From Halichondria panicea (taxonomy: Eukaryota; Porifera; Demospongiae; Suberitida; Halichondriidae), in the NCBI RefSeq assembly GCF_963675165.1, contig NC_087391.1, positions 1,569,001 through 1,633,000 of the forward strand: a stretch of DNA of 64,000 bases. The letters are read 5' to 3'. Shown here piece by piece: positions 10,884 to 23,200 of the stretch; position 1 is the stretch's first letter, and each line of letters begins with the position of its first letter. Made by a program: the position numbers and the translations under genes. The notes below the pieces were generated by a model, which was not told the DNA's origin, made no database searches, and was given only the letters and a program-made list of their open reading frames with translations.

Positions 10884-12290
10884 CTATGCACACACTCCAA
10901 GGCTTGTTGCTTTTACCTGACTATTGTCCTGAGGAGAGCTGATCGAGCTTCATTATGGAAGCAGATGATGACACTGGTTGGAGGGAGGTTGTCTTGTTGA
11001 GCAGCAGGGGAGCTCTTACACCTACATGCAAGTGTGGGGGAATATGTCCTTATCTCTAGAAATGAAGCCATCAAGAGCAGACAATACAAACCACATATCT
11101 GTCAGGACGGGTAGCATCGCTAACTATCTGGTTGAACTGGAAGCTCTTCATAGCATCACCTTTCACTATCTTCTAAGCACCGAGATATGACTCCATGTCA
11201 AAATCACCCAGTACAGCAATTGATTGAGGCTTCTTCTCCAGTGGACTGCTAGTGGGCTGCTTACCAAACGGTCCAACTACCTTGTCCACAAGAAGCTTTC
11301 TCTGCTTGCCACTGTCCCTTGATTCTTGAGCCATTTTCATTCGATTCTGAAGTTTTGGACCTAGTGATTTTCTTTCCTCTTTCAGTCTGATCTGAACGAG
11401 TGGATCGTTTTTATCGGAGGGTATCTTTCATTTGATATTTCTACTACTAAGTGATTTCTGAATATCAATTGCAGCATGTTTTCTAGCCAAGTCAGAATCT
11501 ATGAGGTCCTTTCAAAGGTCAGCTCTTTTCTTCATATACTGGCGATTGAATTCGTCACCATCATTGGTCCTCTTGCCTGGTTGCTCTAGTTTATGTGGTG
11601 CCCTATACGCGTATGCAGGAGAACATTGTCTACTAGCACTGACTCAGCCTTGTGATTCACTAGTGGCTGTGAGGGTGAGGCAGTACGCAAGCTCAGGAAT
11701 GTGCTGTATTCTTAAAGGGTCAATAACTTTGTATGCACAGTCACGCAGTGCTGAATATACACCATTCATTATAGTTATATCCAAAATAATTTTTATAGGT
11801 AGTCAAAAGATATGCGTTAATTAATTAATGAGAACGTTGCCAAGTTCAATACATAATTATTAATAAGCCAAGAAATCACCCTCCTTTAGGATATCATACA
11901 TCACATAGTCATGCTACTATTGAGCAATGGCTGAGGCCTCTTTGCATCGAAGACAAAGGGATAGAGTTAATCAGGTTAGGGGACACCACTACCACTATCT
12001 CATATCAGGGTTCTGTTAATTGTCCTGGAGTGTGAGCGGGAGCATTGTAATACAACGCTCTGCTCACACTCCAGGACAATATAACAAGCCATTCAGACAT
12101 CAGCTACCACCCATTTAGTACATTCATAATCCAGCTAGAGCTACTGCACTGACCTTATCCACAATGCCCTGAGGGATGTCTGACCGGTTGTTGATAAACA
12201 GGAACACTCCTGCAACTACACAGAGCCCCAAGATGACCAGGACAGGCTTCTTAGTAGCACGTCTGGTCCACCGTATCTCCACGCTGAGCT
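7110..12290 (-). CDS. Polypeptide N-acetylgalactosaminyltransferase (GALNT), frameshifted
   Basis: Type II Golgi enzyme that adds GalNAc to Ser/Thr to start mucin-type O-glycans. Exons run from a signal-anchor at about 12170-12290 through a charged stem (11180-11420) to 10917-11020 ([20 protein letters not shown]). Next are 10744-10811 (ILVDDFSRD), 10506-10693 ([18 protein letters not shown], the DxH metal site), 10277-10361, 9914-9998 and 9623-9726 ([27 protein letters not shown]). The catalytic part ends with 9277-9409 ([16 protein letters not shown]), 8295-8378 and 8122-8206. The ricin-type lectin exons are 7859-8003 and about 7110-7325, ending IEWDFVIST. Oddities: in exon 8122-8206 one extra base in the A-run 8157-8160 breaks CKLF/QWFLDN; an in-frame TAG sits at 11173-11175 unless a tiny intron removes it; no ATG precedes the anchor exon. 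The lectin is shorter than usual. Intron 8379-9276 holds a transposon. Confidence 0.85.
8437..8956. mobile_element. Non-autonomous hAT-like element in a GALNT intron
   Basis: The element starts near AGCCTCGAGACCAGGCCG and ends CGGGCC-poor GGATTCGAGGCT, giving AGCCTCGA terminal inverted repeats. It is flanked by an 8-bp direct repeat ACTTGAAG at 8429-8436 and 8957-8964, the target-duplication length typical of hAT transposons. A second inner inverted pair (GAAGCCAGAAGAAGC against a GAGGGCCTCTTCTGGTTTC stretch) lies near 8683 and 8751. There is no transposase frame. Confidence 0.75.
9746..9860. repeat. G-run and (GGT)n microsatellite
   Basis: A run of G residues at 9746-9759 and a (GGT) array at about 9827-9860 lie in the intron between two GALNT catalytic exons. 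The poly-histidine and poly-valine readings of this stretch are repeat artefacts. Confidence 0.9.
10813..10879. repeat. (CA)n microsatellite
   Basis: Two CA arrays separated by a short spacer fill most of the intron 10812-10916 of the GALNT gene. Confidence 0.95.
11430..12150. other. GALNT first intron region with a palindromic hairpin
   Basis: The segment between the GALNT stem exon and its anchor exon shows no exon I can support. Bases 12020-12082 form a strong inverted repeat: TTGTCCTGGAGTGTGAGC pairs with GCTCACACTCCAGGACAA around a loop of about 25 bases, probably a small foldback element. Confidence 0.6.
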
Positions 12291-12461
12291 GTGATGGCTA
12301 GAGCTATTCTCACCTAACTCCACTGTGGTTGGCTAGCTAGCTAGTAGCTCAAAAATAACAACACAAGTGGAGGAGGGGCTTGTACATGCCACTCCCATTA
12401 TTTGCAGCAGAACCAGACCCTCCCACCTTCCTAATTTACGCAGCAACTAGCCCCTCCCACT
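12291..12461. promoter_or_regulatory. Shared upstream region between divergent GALNT and ARSA genes
   Basis: Only about 170 bp separate the first recognised GALNT exon (minus) from the ARSA start codon (plus), so the two genes probably use one bidirectional promoter. I see no TATA box or known operator; the stretch contains repeated CCCCTCCCAC-like C-rich words at 12373-12460. Confidence 0.4.
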
Positions 12462-14844
12462 ATGGCTAAAGCAAAACAAATGGAGTGTATCAGCAAGATT
12501 AGTTGCTTCTTGATCTTGTTGCTGGTTACCTTTGGAGCAGCTAGGGTGGCAACCAAGCCTAACATCATACTCCTCTTTGCAGATGATGTGAGTTGAACAT
12601 TGAAAAAACTGTCCTCTCTATTGATGGTTTGGTTCCATTCCCTTCATGCAGCTTGGCTATGGAGACCTGTCTGTGTATGGCCACCCCACCTCCAGCACCC
12701 CTAACCTGGACAAGATGGCCTCCCAAGGACTCCTCTTCACTCAGTTCTACTCAGCCAGTCCACTGTGTAGTCCATCACGAGTTGCTCTGTTGACGGGCCG
12801 CTACCAAACACGCAGTGGAGTGTACCCTGCAGTGTTTGCATCTGGAAGTGTGGGAGGTATTTTTGTAATGTATTCAGCAGCACACAGCTTCACTGTCATG
12901 CAGGTCTTTCACTGAATGAGACCACCATAGCTGAGGGATTAAAGGATGAGGGATATACCACAAGCATTGTTGGAAAGTGGCATCTAGGAGTAGGCAAGGA
13001 CAATGAGTACCTACCAACAAGACAGGGCTTCGACTCTTATCTGGTACGCATTTTCGATGTGTACTGGTGTTTAATTAATTATTACAGGGGATACCATACT
13101 CACAAGACATGTGTCCATGTGTACACAAAGTGTGCTTCTATCCCAATGTTCCCTGCATTGACAAAGCCTGTGAAAATGGTTGGTATACATTTTCAACTGT
13201 CAACATTGTAAATGACTTTCTGTATAGGGAATGTTCCTTGTCCACTCTTCCAAAACGAGAACATTGTACAGCAGCCAGCCGACTTTCTCCAGCTTATGCA
13301 AAACTACTTGAAAGGAGCTGAATCGTTTATTAAAACTTCTGCTGGTGAGTAATTACTTCTACACACAGGTATCATTTTCTATTTCCTCCAGATAAGAAGA
13401 CTCCATTCTTCTTGTACTTGGCCTTCCAACACATGCTCCTCAGTTTGCTGGCAAGATGTTCACTAACTCGAGCATAAGAGGACAATTTGGTGATGCTCTC
13501 AATGAAATGGACTGGGCAGTAGGCCAAATATTCCAGTACATAGAGGAGGCTGGAGTCAAGGACAATACGTTCATTTTCTTCACTGCTGACAACGTGTGAG
13601 TAAGTATACGTACCTCCTAGAGCATCTATTATCATATTGCAGACCATCTTTGGCGAGGGAGATTTATGGAGGGAATGCTGGTCCCCTGAGATGTGGGAAA
13701 TATTCGACCTGGGAGGGCGGTCACAGAGAGCCTGCCATCGCTTGGTGGCCAGGCAAAATTAAACCAGGGAGAACAATGGAGGTATTATTGCACTGTTCCT
13801 ATGTACGTAGTTGAGCATTTTTCAACAGCCATAACTTCAGTACCGTTGATCCGCAATGTAAAATATATATAAAAAGAGATCTTATAAATGATGTGTTCAA
13901 ATAAAAGTTGGTTGGAAACATTATTTTTGTTTTTCGCCCTTGGACCATTGTATTGGGCCGAAATTATCATGATGGTAAGTTTTTCATTGAAAGCACGGAA
14001 CTCAAATTATGGCGATTGAAAGCGTTCCCGAGCTATAATTAACGGGAGGAGAGGGTTTACAAGTTTCCCTAACCTCCTGCTTGTACAGGTAGCTGCTACA
14101 GTGGATGTGTTCCCTACTCTAATGAACATAGTGGGAGGAAAGATACCTGCAAATGTGACAATGGATGGAGTGGACATGGCCCCAATCCTCTTCAATGATG
14201 GCAAGGTATGATTCACAGCATGCTAGTTTGCTTGGGTACGTATATAGATTAAGATCTCGCTCATTTCTTACAGAGCAACAGAGACTTCTTTATTTTCTAT
14301 CCTGGTGATCCAAACAAGACTCTCGGTATATTTGCAATACGTTGGAAGGAATACAAAGCTCATTATTATTCCCACGGGTAATCACTGTACCTAGCCACAT
14401 GCAATACTTGACTGACCCTGTGCATGCAGTGGACTATGCACGACTACTCACCCTGATGTTGTGTGTCGGAGTAATTACACACTTCATGCCTACGACCCTC
14501 CTCTTCTTTATAACCTTCACAATGACACGGGTGAGATCTACAAACTGAATGTCAAAGAGTACAGCGATGTCATGAAGCAAATTGAAACAGTGAGTTGTCT
14601 ATAGTGTAACCCTTGTGCTATATTTATGGCTGTATAGCATTATGGTAGGAATCTTCCCACTACTCATGTATATATGCAGTTGAAAAAGACCTTTGAGGCT
14701 GACATGGTGTGGGGAGAAAGTCAGATGGGCCGAGGGCAGAGCCCAGAGCTGGAGCCATGTGCCAGGCCTGGCTGCACTCCCTTCCCTCTATGCTGTACAA
14801 CTAGTTCTTTCCTACAACAGGACATGAGCCTAGCTCTAATCTAA
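12462..14844 (+). CDS. ARSA: Arylsulfatase A-like lysosomal sulfatase, frameshifted
   Basis: Desulfates sulfated glycolipids or glycans in the lysosome. Exons: 12462-12587 (signal peptide, then [10 protein letters not shown]), 12652-12856, 12904-13043 (GKWHLGVG), 13088-13178 ([11 protein letters not shown]), 13228-13344, 13392-13595, 13643-13781 ([20 protein letters not shown]), 14089-14205, 14274-14377, 14430-14589 and 14680-14844. Exon 2 carries LCSPSR, where Cys81 is the residue converted to formylglycine, followed by LLTGR. The C-terminus [13 protein letters not shown] matches arylsulfatase A rather than B. Oddities: near 13433-13440 a stretch expected to read [12 protein letters not shown] lacks four bases (two CA units), throwing the frame; the usual TADNG metal-site motif reads TADNV across the 13595/13643 junction. 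All other junctions keep frame. It is a recent pseudogene or carries sequence errors. Confidence 0.85.
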
Positions 14845-15074
14845 TCACTCTAGCTGTGGACAGATCTAGCTAGATAGGTAATTTGCATAATTTTGTTAAT
14901 GTTGTTGAGTAGTAGCTTAGAAATAGAATGCATGCATATAAGGGTGTCTCTCGATCTCCTAACTCAACTGACTCACAAAAATGACCATCAAGACTCAAAC
15001 ATCCGCGCCGCGCCGCGTGTCAAGGTAATGTTTTAGACACACATTCCTTAGGTCAAAGTTCAGGAATGTGCGTG

Positions 15075-16067
15075 ATATACTGGTTGTACAGAAAAGTGAG
15101 TTCTCTCACTTTTTTCAGTGTAATGGTATAACAAAATCAAATTGCTGCTCTTTGATGTACTGAGCTATGTACATCAAACACTGACTCAGTGCATGGACTG
15201 CATATATAGTGCATATACCCTTTTAGAAAAGTTGTAGTGCCAAGTGAATGAATCTAATGCACAGGACATGATAATAAAGCTGTATAATGTTAATGTCAGG
15301 TCGTGTAATCCTCCTGCAAGAGGAATGTACAGTTAGCATGGCTTCAAGCACATACAGTTACTGAGTTAGTCTTCTTCGCAGGCCTCTAATGAAGAAAAGG
15401 AGGCCTATATATACTACTGACTGTTTGCGCATGCGCCAAATTATTTGTAAAGTTTCTGAAATTTGTATCAAGTCGTACACAGCTATATATATAGCTAGAC
15501 ACAGAGCTGTAGGTTTGTTGCAGCAGCTATGATGAAAGTGTTCGCTTCATTGTTTTCTTCACCATTTATTGTTTTTGTCGCTTAGTTTTAATTTTATTGA
15601 CCAAATCTATTATTATGAATAATAATTCAATCTGTTTGCTAAATGTGCATTGGTTGGGGTGTAGCTATAGTGAATAATAATCGTGGATTGTAGGACAGCC
15701 ATACAGGTTGCAAGTTGTACACACCCATGCAATAAAGTAAGCATGATTTACAAGAACATGCACGGCCTCAACAATTAGATTCAGTTTTCCCCACAAAATT
15801 GATATTGTGCAACAAATGCCGTAGCTGGTTATTTTTGAGGATTGACCCAGAAAAACGAAAATTTAGTGCCTCGAAAATTAGGGTACATGTAGCAATGCTA
15901 GACTGGCAGCGACAAGCGCAAGCGACTGGCCAACTGCCTATATAAGTCACTCGTCTCAGCGGAAGTGTATAGATCATATGACACTACCAAACATGTATAG
16001 ATAATGGGTTAAATTTTGCTATGAGATTTAGCTACTATGGAATTTACTGAATTCCCTAAAGTGTAAG
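15075..16067. repeat. Dispersed repeat, copy B
   Basis: Near-identical to 875-1853 in the same orientation, including the syntaxin-5 tail fragment at 15525-15720 and the shared GCGCATGCGC segment at about 15427. Copy B keeps a few bases lost from copy A in the syntaxin-derived part, so neither copy descends simply from the other. Confidence 0.85.
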
Positions 16068-17274
16068 AGCTACGACGTTGCTATTCAACCAGCTTGTTCC
16101 TAAGGCATGTAAGTCGGCGTGTGTAGGGTCAGATTCTGCATAACCCTTTCCTTGCCATTCGTGAAATCTGGAACAGGAGCGTCTTTAGGTCGATCAATTA
16201 GTGTGGATCCGGCCTCACCACGCCTCCAAGTCATTCTATTAGTCTAGATCCGGCTAGCAATTCTAGCTGGGACTCCCAGTTCTAGCTCCTTTTGTTTAGC
16301 GTGTCAGAGACTGGGAGAAGATGATTGGCACTCCCTGGCTCCTTTGGATGTACAGCTGTCCAGATCCCTAGAACATACCCTCCATTCTGACGAGTTATCA
16401 GTGCATAGGGTGCTTACTAGATTCTTGCCAGCCAGTACAGTTCAAGCTACACACAGCACCGCTCAACTATTCTCTACCCCATTATCTAGCTAAATCTGGT
16501 CCAACTAGACAGCAGACACAGCTAGTTAATTCAGTAAAGCCAGGGGTAGCCCTACTTCTACGGTTGTTCAGTACCCACGGTAACAATTCCTCTGGGCTGG
16601 GCTAACTAGTTGAGCCACGCCTCCCAATTCTCAAGGCTAGGTACATGTCTCTGTCTAGCTGCTTCTTCAGCTTCTTGCTCAGTTTTGTGGCTTAGAGAAA
16701 GGCCAGCTACTCAGGGGGAAGAGTCCAGATGAAAGTCTGGCAGCCAGGTGACGTCCAAACGGTCAGTTATTCTTTCCACCAACTTTTTAATCTAGTCTAG
16801 TCCTGCTTGCACTGCTACTACTACTGCTGCCTACTGCTGCTACTCTTCCTAGCTAGTCAAAGGTTTCTTTTTTTTTTTTTTTTTTTTTTATAACTACATA
16901 TGCACAAAGAGACATCAAAGCTTACATCAAAGGACACAGATTTTTAGCCTACTTGACTGATAAGGCGGTTACCTAGACTACAGTTTGTTTGTCAGGGAGG
17001 AGCTCACATACAACTTCATCTAATTCATCATAACGATTCCTTACCCATTGTTGTAATTTCTACAACAGATTGCCAAGGAAAGAGATAACGCTGTTTGTTT
17101 TTGCTTACTGTGGTGCTAAATCGTTCGAAAATCCGTGTTCGAAGTTCCATTGTTTACTCTATATGTATATGTCTAGGGGCCCACCCGTACCCTAATCGAA
17201 TCCAAGATAGGAGGTACTAAGGCACTAGGCCTATATATATAGGTACAGGTAAGGTACGTACGTGTGTCCTTGCC
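16068..17274. other. Upstream region of Fringe paralog 1
   Basis: No gene is recognised. 16382-16470 is related to 2062-2167. A poly-T run lies at 16867-16889. The rest has stop codons in all frames and no similarity that I can see to the neighbours. The promoter of the downstream gene must lie here, but no clear element stands out. Confidence 0.4.
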
Positions 17275-20200
17275 ATGGCAAAGAAGAATTGTAAACTGTG
17301 GTTGGCATGTGTAGTAGTAATATTACTACTGATTGTTCAAGGCTATTTTGTGGCAAAGCTTCTGAGCTCCAAGATTCCTAATCGAGAAAGTTTGACATTT
17401 GTACAGAAATCGGACATTTCCAAGAAAGACTACGTAGATGTCGATCACAAGGCAACTCAAAGAAACGAATTAGTAGACACTAAACCTAGGGCTGTTGATC
17501 GAGCAAATACGGAAAAAATGGTCGGTGGATTACCACAGAAAAAAGCAGCTTTACAACACCACCATTTAAAAAGACACCACTTAAATTTCTTAGCAGAGAA
17601 TCTAGATAATAAGGGTCCTGAGCCCTTAGTAGAAACAGATGACACACTGACTCCACGACCTTTAACTGCTAACGAACAAGCTGGTAACAACATACTTTTC
17701 ACATTGAGGACCACAAGGAAATTCCATGAGAAAAGACTGCCAGTTTTGTTTGATACCTGGCTCACTACAGTCAACACCAGTAACGTATTCCTGGTCACAG
17801 ATGGAGGAGAAGATAAGAAATGGAAAGGGAGAGCTGGTATGGATGTTTTATGTTGTACGTAATGGTTATTACATGGCATGCAATGAGTGCCACAAACAGT
17901 TTATTGGCCCAGTAGTAGCTAGTGTCCTAAAATATCTACTACAAATGTACTACATATACAAGGGCCAATAGTCCGTTTGTGGCACAAACAAGGCCCGAGT
18001 TCACATCTACTACAAGGGCCAATAAACTGAATTGCCACGTAATAACTCTTAGACTGGAAACCACTCTCTTTTTGGGGGGAAAGGAGTGGCCAGCTGCCGT
18101 GTTGAGAGTTTCCCGTTGGAATGCAATTAGTACAAACCACAAAAGAATGCGTGGGGTACGTGTGATATTACTTTCCTAACAGCTAGACCACCAGTGATGC
18201 GTTATAATTGAGGCTTATATTAATTATTGTGTACAGTAATAGTTAGTGCGGTGATGGAACATGAGCATTTGTGACGTTTGCATTCTTGTGGGAACATGAG
18301 ATTCTTCATGCGCACTGGGACAACTCTCAACACGGCAGCTGGCCACCCTTCCTTGGATGGTAATGTTTCATCTAGTGGGGGGGCAGGGGTGAAACTTCCC
18401 CCCAAAATGTTTGTATAATGACGTTATTACTGTCTGTGATGTGCAATATTATATTATAACTAGATTTACTGTGATGCACTAGCATGTAATAGAGGGTGTG
18501 GACAACAAAAATGTTGCGGCGTGCGCAAACCTCCCCCCAAACTTTTAATCCTAGATGAAACCCTGATGGTAATGTTTCCAAAGGTCATTTTCCCACATAC
18601 ATGGAGCTGTAATTATTGGCACTGCATTTCCTTTGATCTCCGAGGTCAAAAGGAAACAAATAATTATAGACAGTCCTCCGTATAATTATATATATCTTTT
18701 GCATTTGTATAGGTTACATGTAATATCATTTACACGTACTTATGCAGGACTCAAGTACATCGATGTTCCTTGCCGTGCATCATATCAAAGGTATACAAAC
18801 AACTACCGTATAACGGGTAATTTTCGTGGGGGTAAAAATTTGTTCAACTCGAAAAATGGTGGTTTTAGTGAGTAAACATTTCGTTTAGTCTCAGTTGCCT
18901 GCACTGCATTCCTACGTTCCGGTAAGCCACGCCTACGTTATAATTTCGTGGAGGTCAGCTTGCCCACGAAAATAACGAATATTTTACCCCACGAAAATTA
19001 CCTGCTATACGGTATATAAATTGATGTTGCACTTCTCTGCTATTATAGGAGCAGGATGTATAATTATGAGTGTGCTTGTACAACTGGACAAAATTTTTGC
19101 GGTTTTCGTGGTTTAATCTCAAACCTCGAAAATTTTCAATATTGAAAAACCTCTCTACTGAGGGGTGTGGTCATTTGAACCTCTATTCTCGAAAATAAAA
19201 TAAAAAAATAATGTTTAGTGTAAGTGAAACTTAGTACCTCGAAAATAACCCGTTATACGGTATATGCAGATATGACCTTTGCTGCAAGGCTGGCACTGAG
19301 CTGTCCCTGATGTTCAGAGATGAGAACCTCCATTATGAGTGAGTGTATAGTATGTCCTTTCAGGTAAATATGGTTTGGTCCTTGTCGCTTAGGGCAAAGA
19401 GTGCTATGACGGATGATTAGTCATACCAACCTCACCATACACTCAGGTTTATCATTGGGATTCCTTATAAGTGTTAGTGCTACTACGCTAAGGGGTGGTG
19501 TTAATTGAAGCTCTAAAGAAAATATTTTTATGTGGGTTTTAAATTTAATAATCACATTTTTATATATGAATCTCCTTCTCTCCCTTTAGTTGGTTATGCC
19601 ATGTTGATGACGATATTTACGTACTGTTGAAGTCTTTAGTTGAGCAGCTGTCAAAGTTCCGCCCAAGAGAAGAACCAATTTACTTTGGACGCTCTGGATC
19701 AGCTTGGACTAAACCCAGAGCTGTGATACACGGGGCAAAGTACGGGAAGCCTGGACAAAAGTATCACTTTGCTGTTGGTGGGATGTATTGTCTAAGTAGA
19801 GCCATGCTGGAGCTCGCCGAGCCTTATCTAGTGTGAGTTACATTATCATAGATAGAATGGTTAGTCCATTTCGGATCCATGTAGTACTCACTGTGGGCGT
19901 GTGCATTAAGTTTGATTTCTTTTTCCAGCAACGCTAACACTAGAGCTAGGCCTGAATGTGTGTTTAATTGTTTATAGCAACACATTCCCCTACTTTATCT
20001 TAGCTATTGTATCATAGCTCTGGGCTAGAACTGCATGCCTATTGCCTCCATTCTTCAAGCTGTTAACACTCATAACAAAATTTGCTGTGGATTTGTTGGG
20101 CCTACATTAAATTTACACTTGCTGTATTTACCACAATACTTTTGCTACATGTGCAGAGGTGGGCAAGAGTTTGCCTATATACTGCCTCCAGCCTCGATCC

Positions 20201-23200
20201 CAGGCCGCACTTCCCACTTCACTTAGGGAAGTGGGCCTGGTATCGACTGCTTGCGCATGCGCTAATATCCCCCGGTATCTGGGGGCTTTGGATAACATCG
20301 TATATTCTCAGTAAAACTATGACATCACAACGAAGGGAAGTGGATTGAAGGAAGTAGATAGAAAGTTCGATTGAAGGTTTCTAGCCCATCGGATAGCATT
20401 CTCTGATAGCTACCCTTAGCCTGCTATGTTAACAAAAGACTCACAGCCTGCAACAGTGTGGATGACGATCGTCTGAAAGGAGTGAAAGCTGAGACAAGAG
20501 CCTATATGGACAGGCCACGCCCATTTAACACTATCTTTGGTGAAAGTCTACTATACTACTGCTACTGGAAGAAAATAGCAGTACAACAAACCTACACAGC
20601 TCTGTCTCTAGCTAGCTAGCTATATAGCTCTGTGTATGACTTTTAAGATATTTTCTCTGATGAATCCAGTATTATAGGAAATTTTACGGGAAAAAAATCC
20701 AATAATTTGGCGCATGCGCAAGCAGTCGATAGCAGGCCTTCTTTTCTATGAAGGCCGGTGAAGGAGGCTACCATTCTTCAAGCTATTAACACTCATAACA
20801 AAATTTGCTGTGGGTTGGTTGGCCTACATTAAATTTACACTTGCTGTATTTACCACAATAAATACTTTTGCTACACGTGCAGAGGTGGGAAAGAGTTTGC
20901 AAAATCTTGCAGCAATACTCTAGAGCCAGAAGATGTGACTGTGGGCGTAGTGGTAGGTGAGTAACATCCACCGTGGTACATGTAGATCACTGTATAATGT
21001 ACTGTACTAATGGTTTATAGCATATGCACGTATATATACATTGTATATTGTGTACATGCAGTTATACACTAATCCTAAATAATCGTATGATGTACTGCAC
21101 TGGAATTCCTACTGTAAAGCAGTGCAATTAATAGCGTATCACACCCGGAGCAGTTGCATGTCGTCAAGCAAGTTAATTGCACGGGGATGTTTTCAAATGA
21201 TGGCCGTAACAATTAAAACTCGGGAAACTGCATCAATACTATGGTTACTCGTGCAATGATTAATAGGGTTAATTATAACTCGATCAAAAATCATAATACA
21301 GTAGAACCTCGATTATCCGGACACCTTGGTTCCAGAAGCAGGCCGGATAAGTGAATATGCCGGATTATCGAATAGATAAACCACGCCTTGATCCACCCAC
21401 TTTATTGATGAATAGCAGTACCGCATGTTGTCTGCGCATGCGCAAAAGAAAAGCAGGCATGTCTCCATGGTAACAGCTGCAACGCGCATGCGCATTTGAG
21501 GGACACGCCCATTTTCTGAATTATAACTGCCAAGCCGGATAATCGAGGTTCCGGATAATCGAGGGCCGGATAATCGAGGTTCTACTGAGGTAAATAGCAC
21601 AAGGCAAATTAGGCCATTGCTTAATCCCATACTGCACACTTAACTAATTACGTTATGTTGTATATATGTGGCAGGCTAAAACATTCTAAGGAGCAAGCTA
21701 CCCCCTTTTTCGCAAGAGCAGTTTAACTTTTGGCTCAATGGGCTTGATTATTGAAGTGTCAGGTACTGTATCTGGTGTTTTAATGTCAGTTTTGACATTA
21801 TATTCAAATGACCGTATAGCTGGTTATTTTCGAGGATTGACCTCAACGTCGAACCTCGAACATTTAGTGCCTCGAAAATTGGTTTACTTTTGGTTGAATG
21901 ACCTCTCTACTCCAGGGGTGTAGTCATTCTCAATCCTCAAAAATAAAATCCAGGACATGTTCAGTTTCAGCGATCCGCCAAAATCTAGTGCCTCGAAAAA
22001 ATGAAAGCACGCCGGTGCTGGATGCCTTGGTGGATGTGTCAAAGCTACATAACATAAAGCTACTAGATTGCTAATACACGATAATAATTATGATGAGAAC
22101 ATTTTTGCATTGATTTTTCTGCATGCATGCACATAGTTGGGCGGAGTCCAACCAACGCGAGTGCCTTGTGATTATCTCCAACTCCCTCAATTTATTATTC
22201 GTACGTATATTCACAACGATAATTCATAATTGTAGGAGTGTTACTGAATCAGAGTCTGTCAAGAACGGCGATGATATACACCCACGGATTGGAACTATGG
22301 AAAGAGACAAAGAGGTTCCCAAAGGAGCTAGACAAAAAGGTATGACATACAGGAAAGGTATATAACCTTCTTGAGAGTTCCCCTCACAGTACCGTATACC
22401 GTATAACTGGAAATTTTAGTGGGTATTTGATTTGGCAGATTTTTACTGAAGATCGCCAAATTTAACTGCCAAATTAAAGTTTTCTAGTGGACACAACGTC
22501 ATTATGCCTTGGTGCGCATGCAGGGAGGTATACAGTAGTGTGTTTGTGTGTAGACTGCTACAGCTGCTTAAGGATCAATGAAGTGTAAGTGAGAGTTTCT
22601 ATAGGCTTCTAGTCACGTTTTCAATTAGTGGATTTGCTTCGTTCTCGAGTTATGCCTAGTTTTGCTTACTTGGAATAATTATTATTGCATAGCAAACCTT
22701 ATCCATGGAATGTTACTACTCCACTTAGTAGTTAGCTCTGCACTAGAACACTAGCTGCAAGAGTGAGAAGAGAGTTGCAAGGCTCTACTGATGCAGCATG
22801 CAACCATTAATTTTAGACTTTATACTTTGGCATCGTCTTTAGTCACTATTTGAGTTTCCCTGTGATTACAGATGCAGCAAAATTACCGTAAGAACATTAT
22901 GATGTCTGTGTGTATTAGCAATAGCTATATAGTATCTTTATGTTATGTAGCATCCACCGAGTTATCAGCACCCGCGATGCTTTCATTGGTGTAGTAGCCC
23001 CGCCTGAGACACCAAATTAAAAAACCGCCAAGTCTGTTCAAATGGCTCATTTGCCAAATATAATACCCGCCAAGTACCCACCAAAGTTTAGTATAGCAGA
23101 GGTAATAAATAATAAATGGAGTATAAATTTAGTTTTTGCGACAGTATCCATTATTATTTTTATTATTGAACACAATTTTCATGGCTTGTGAAATCTGCGA

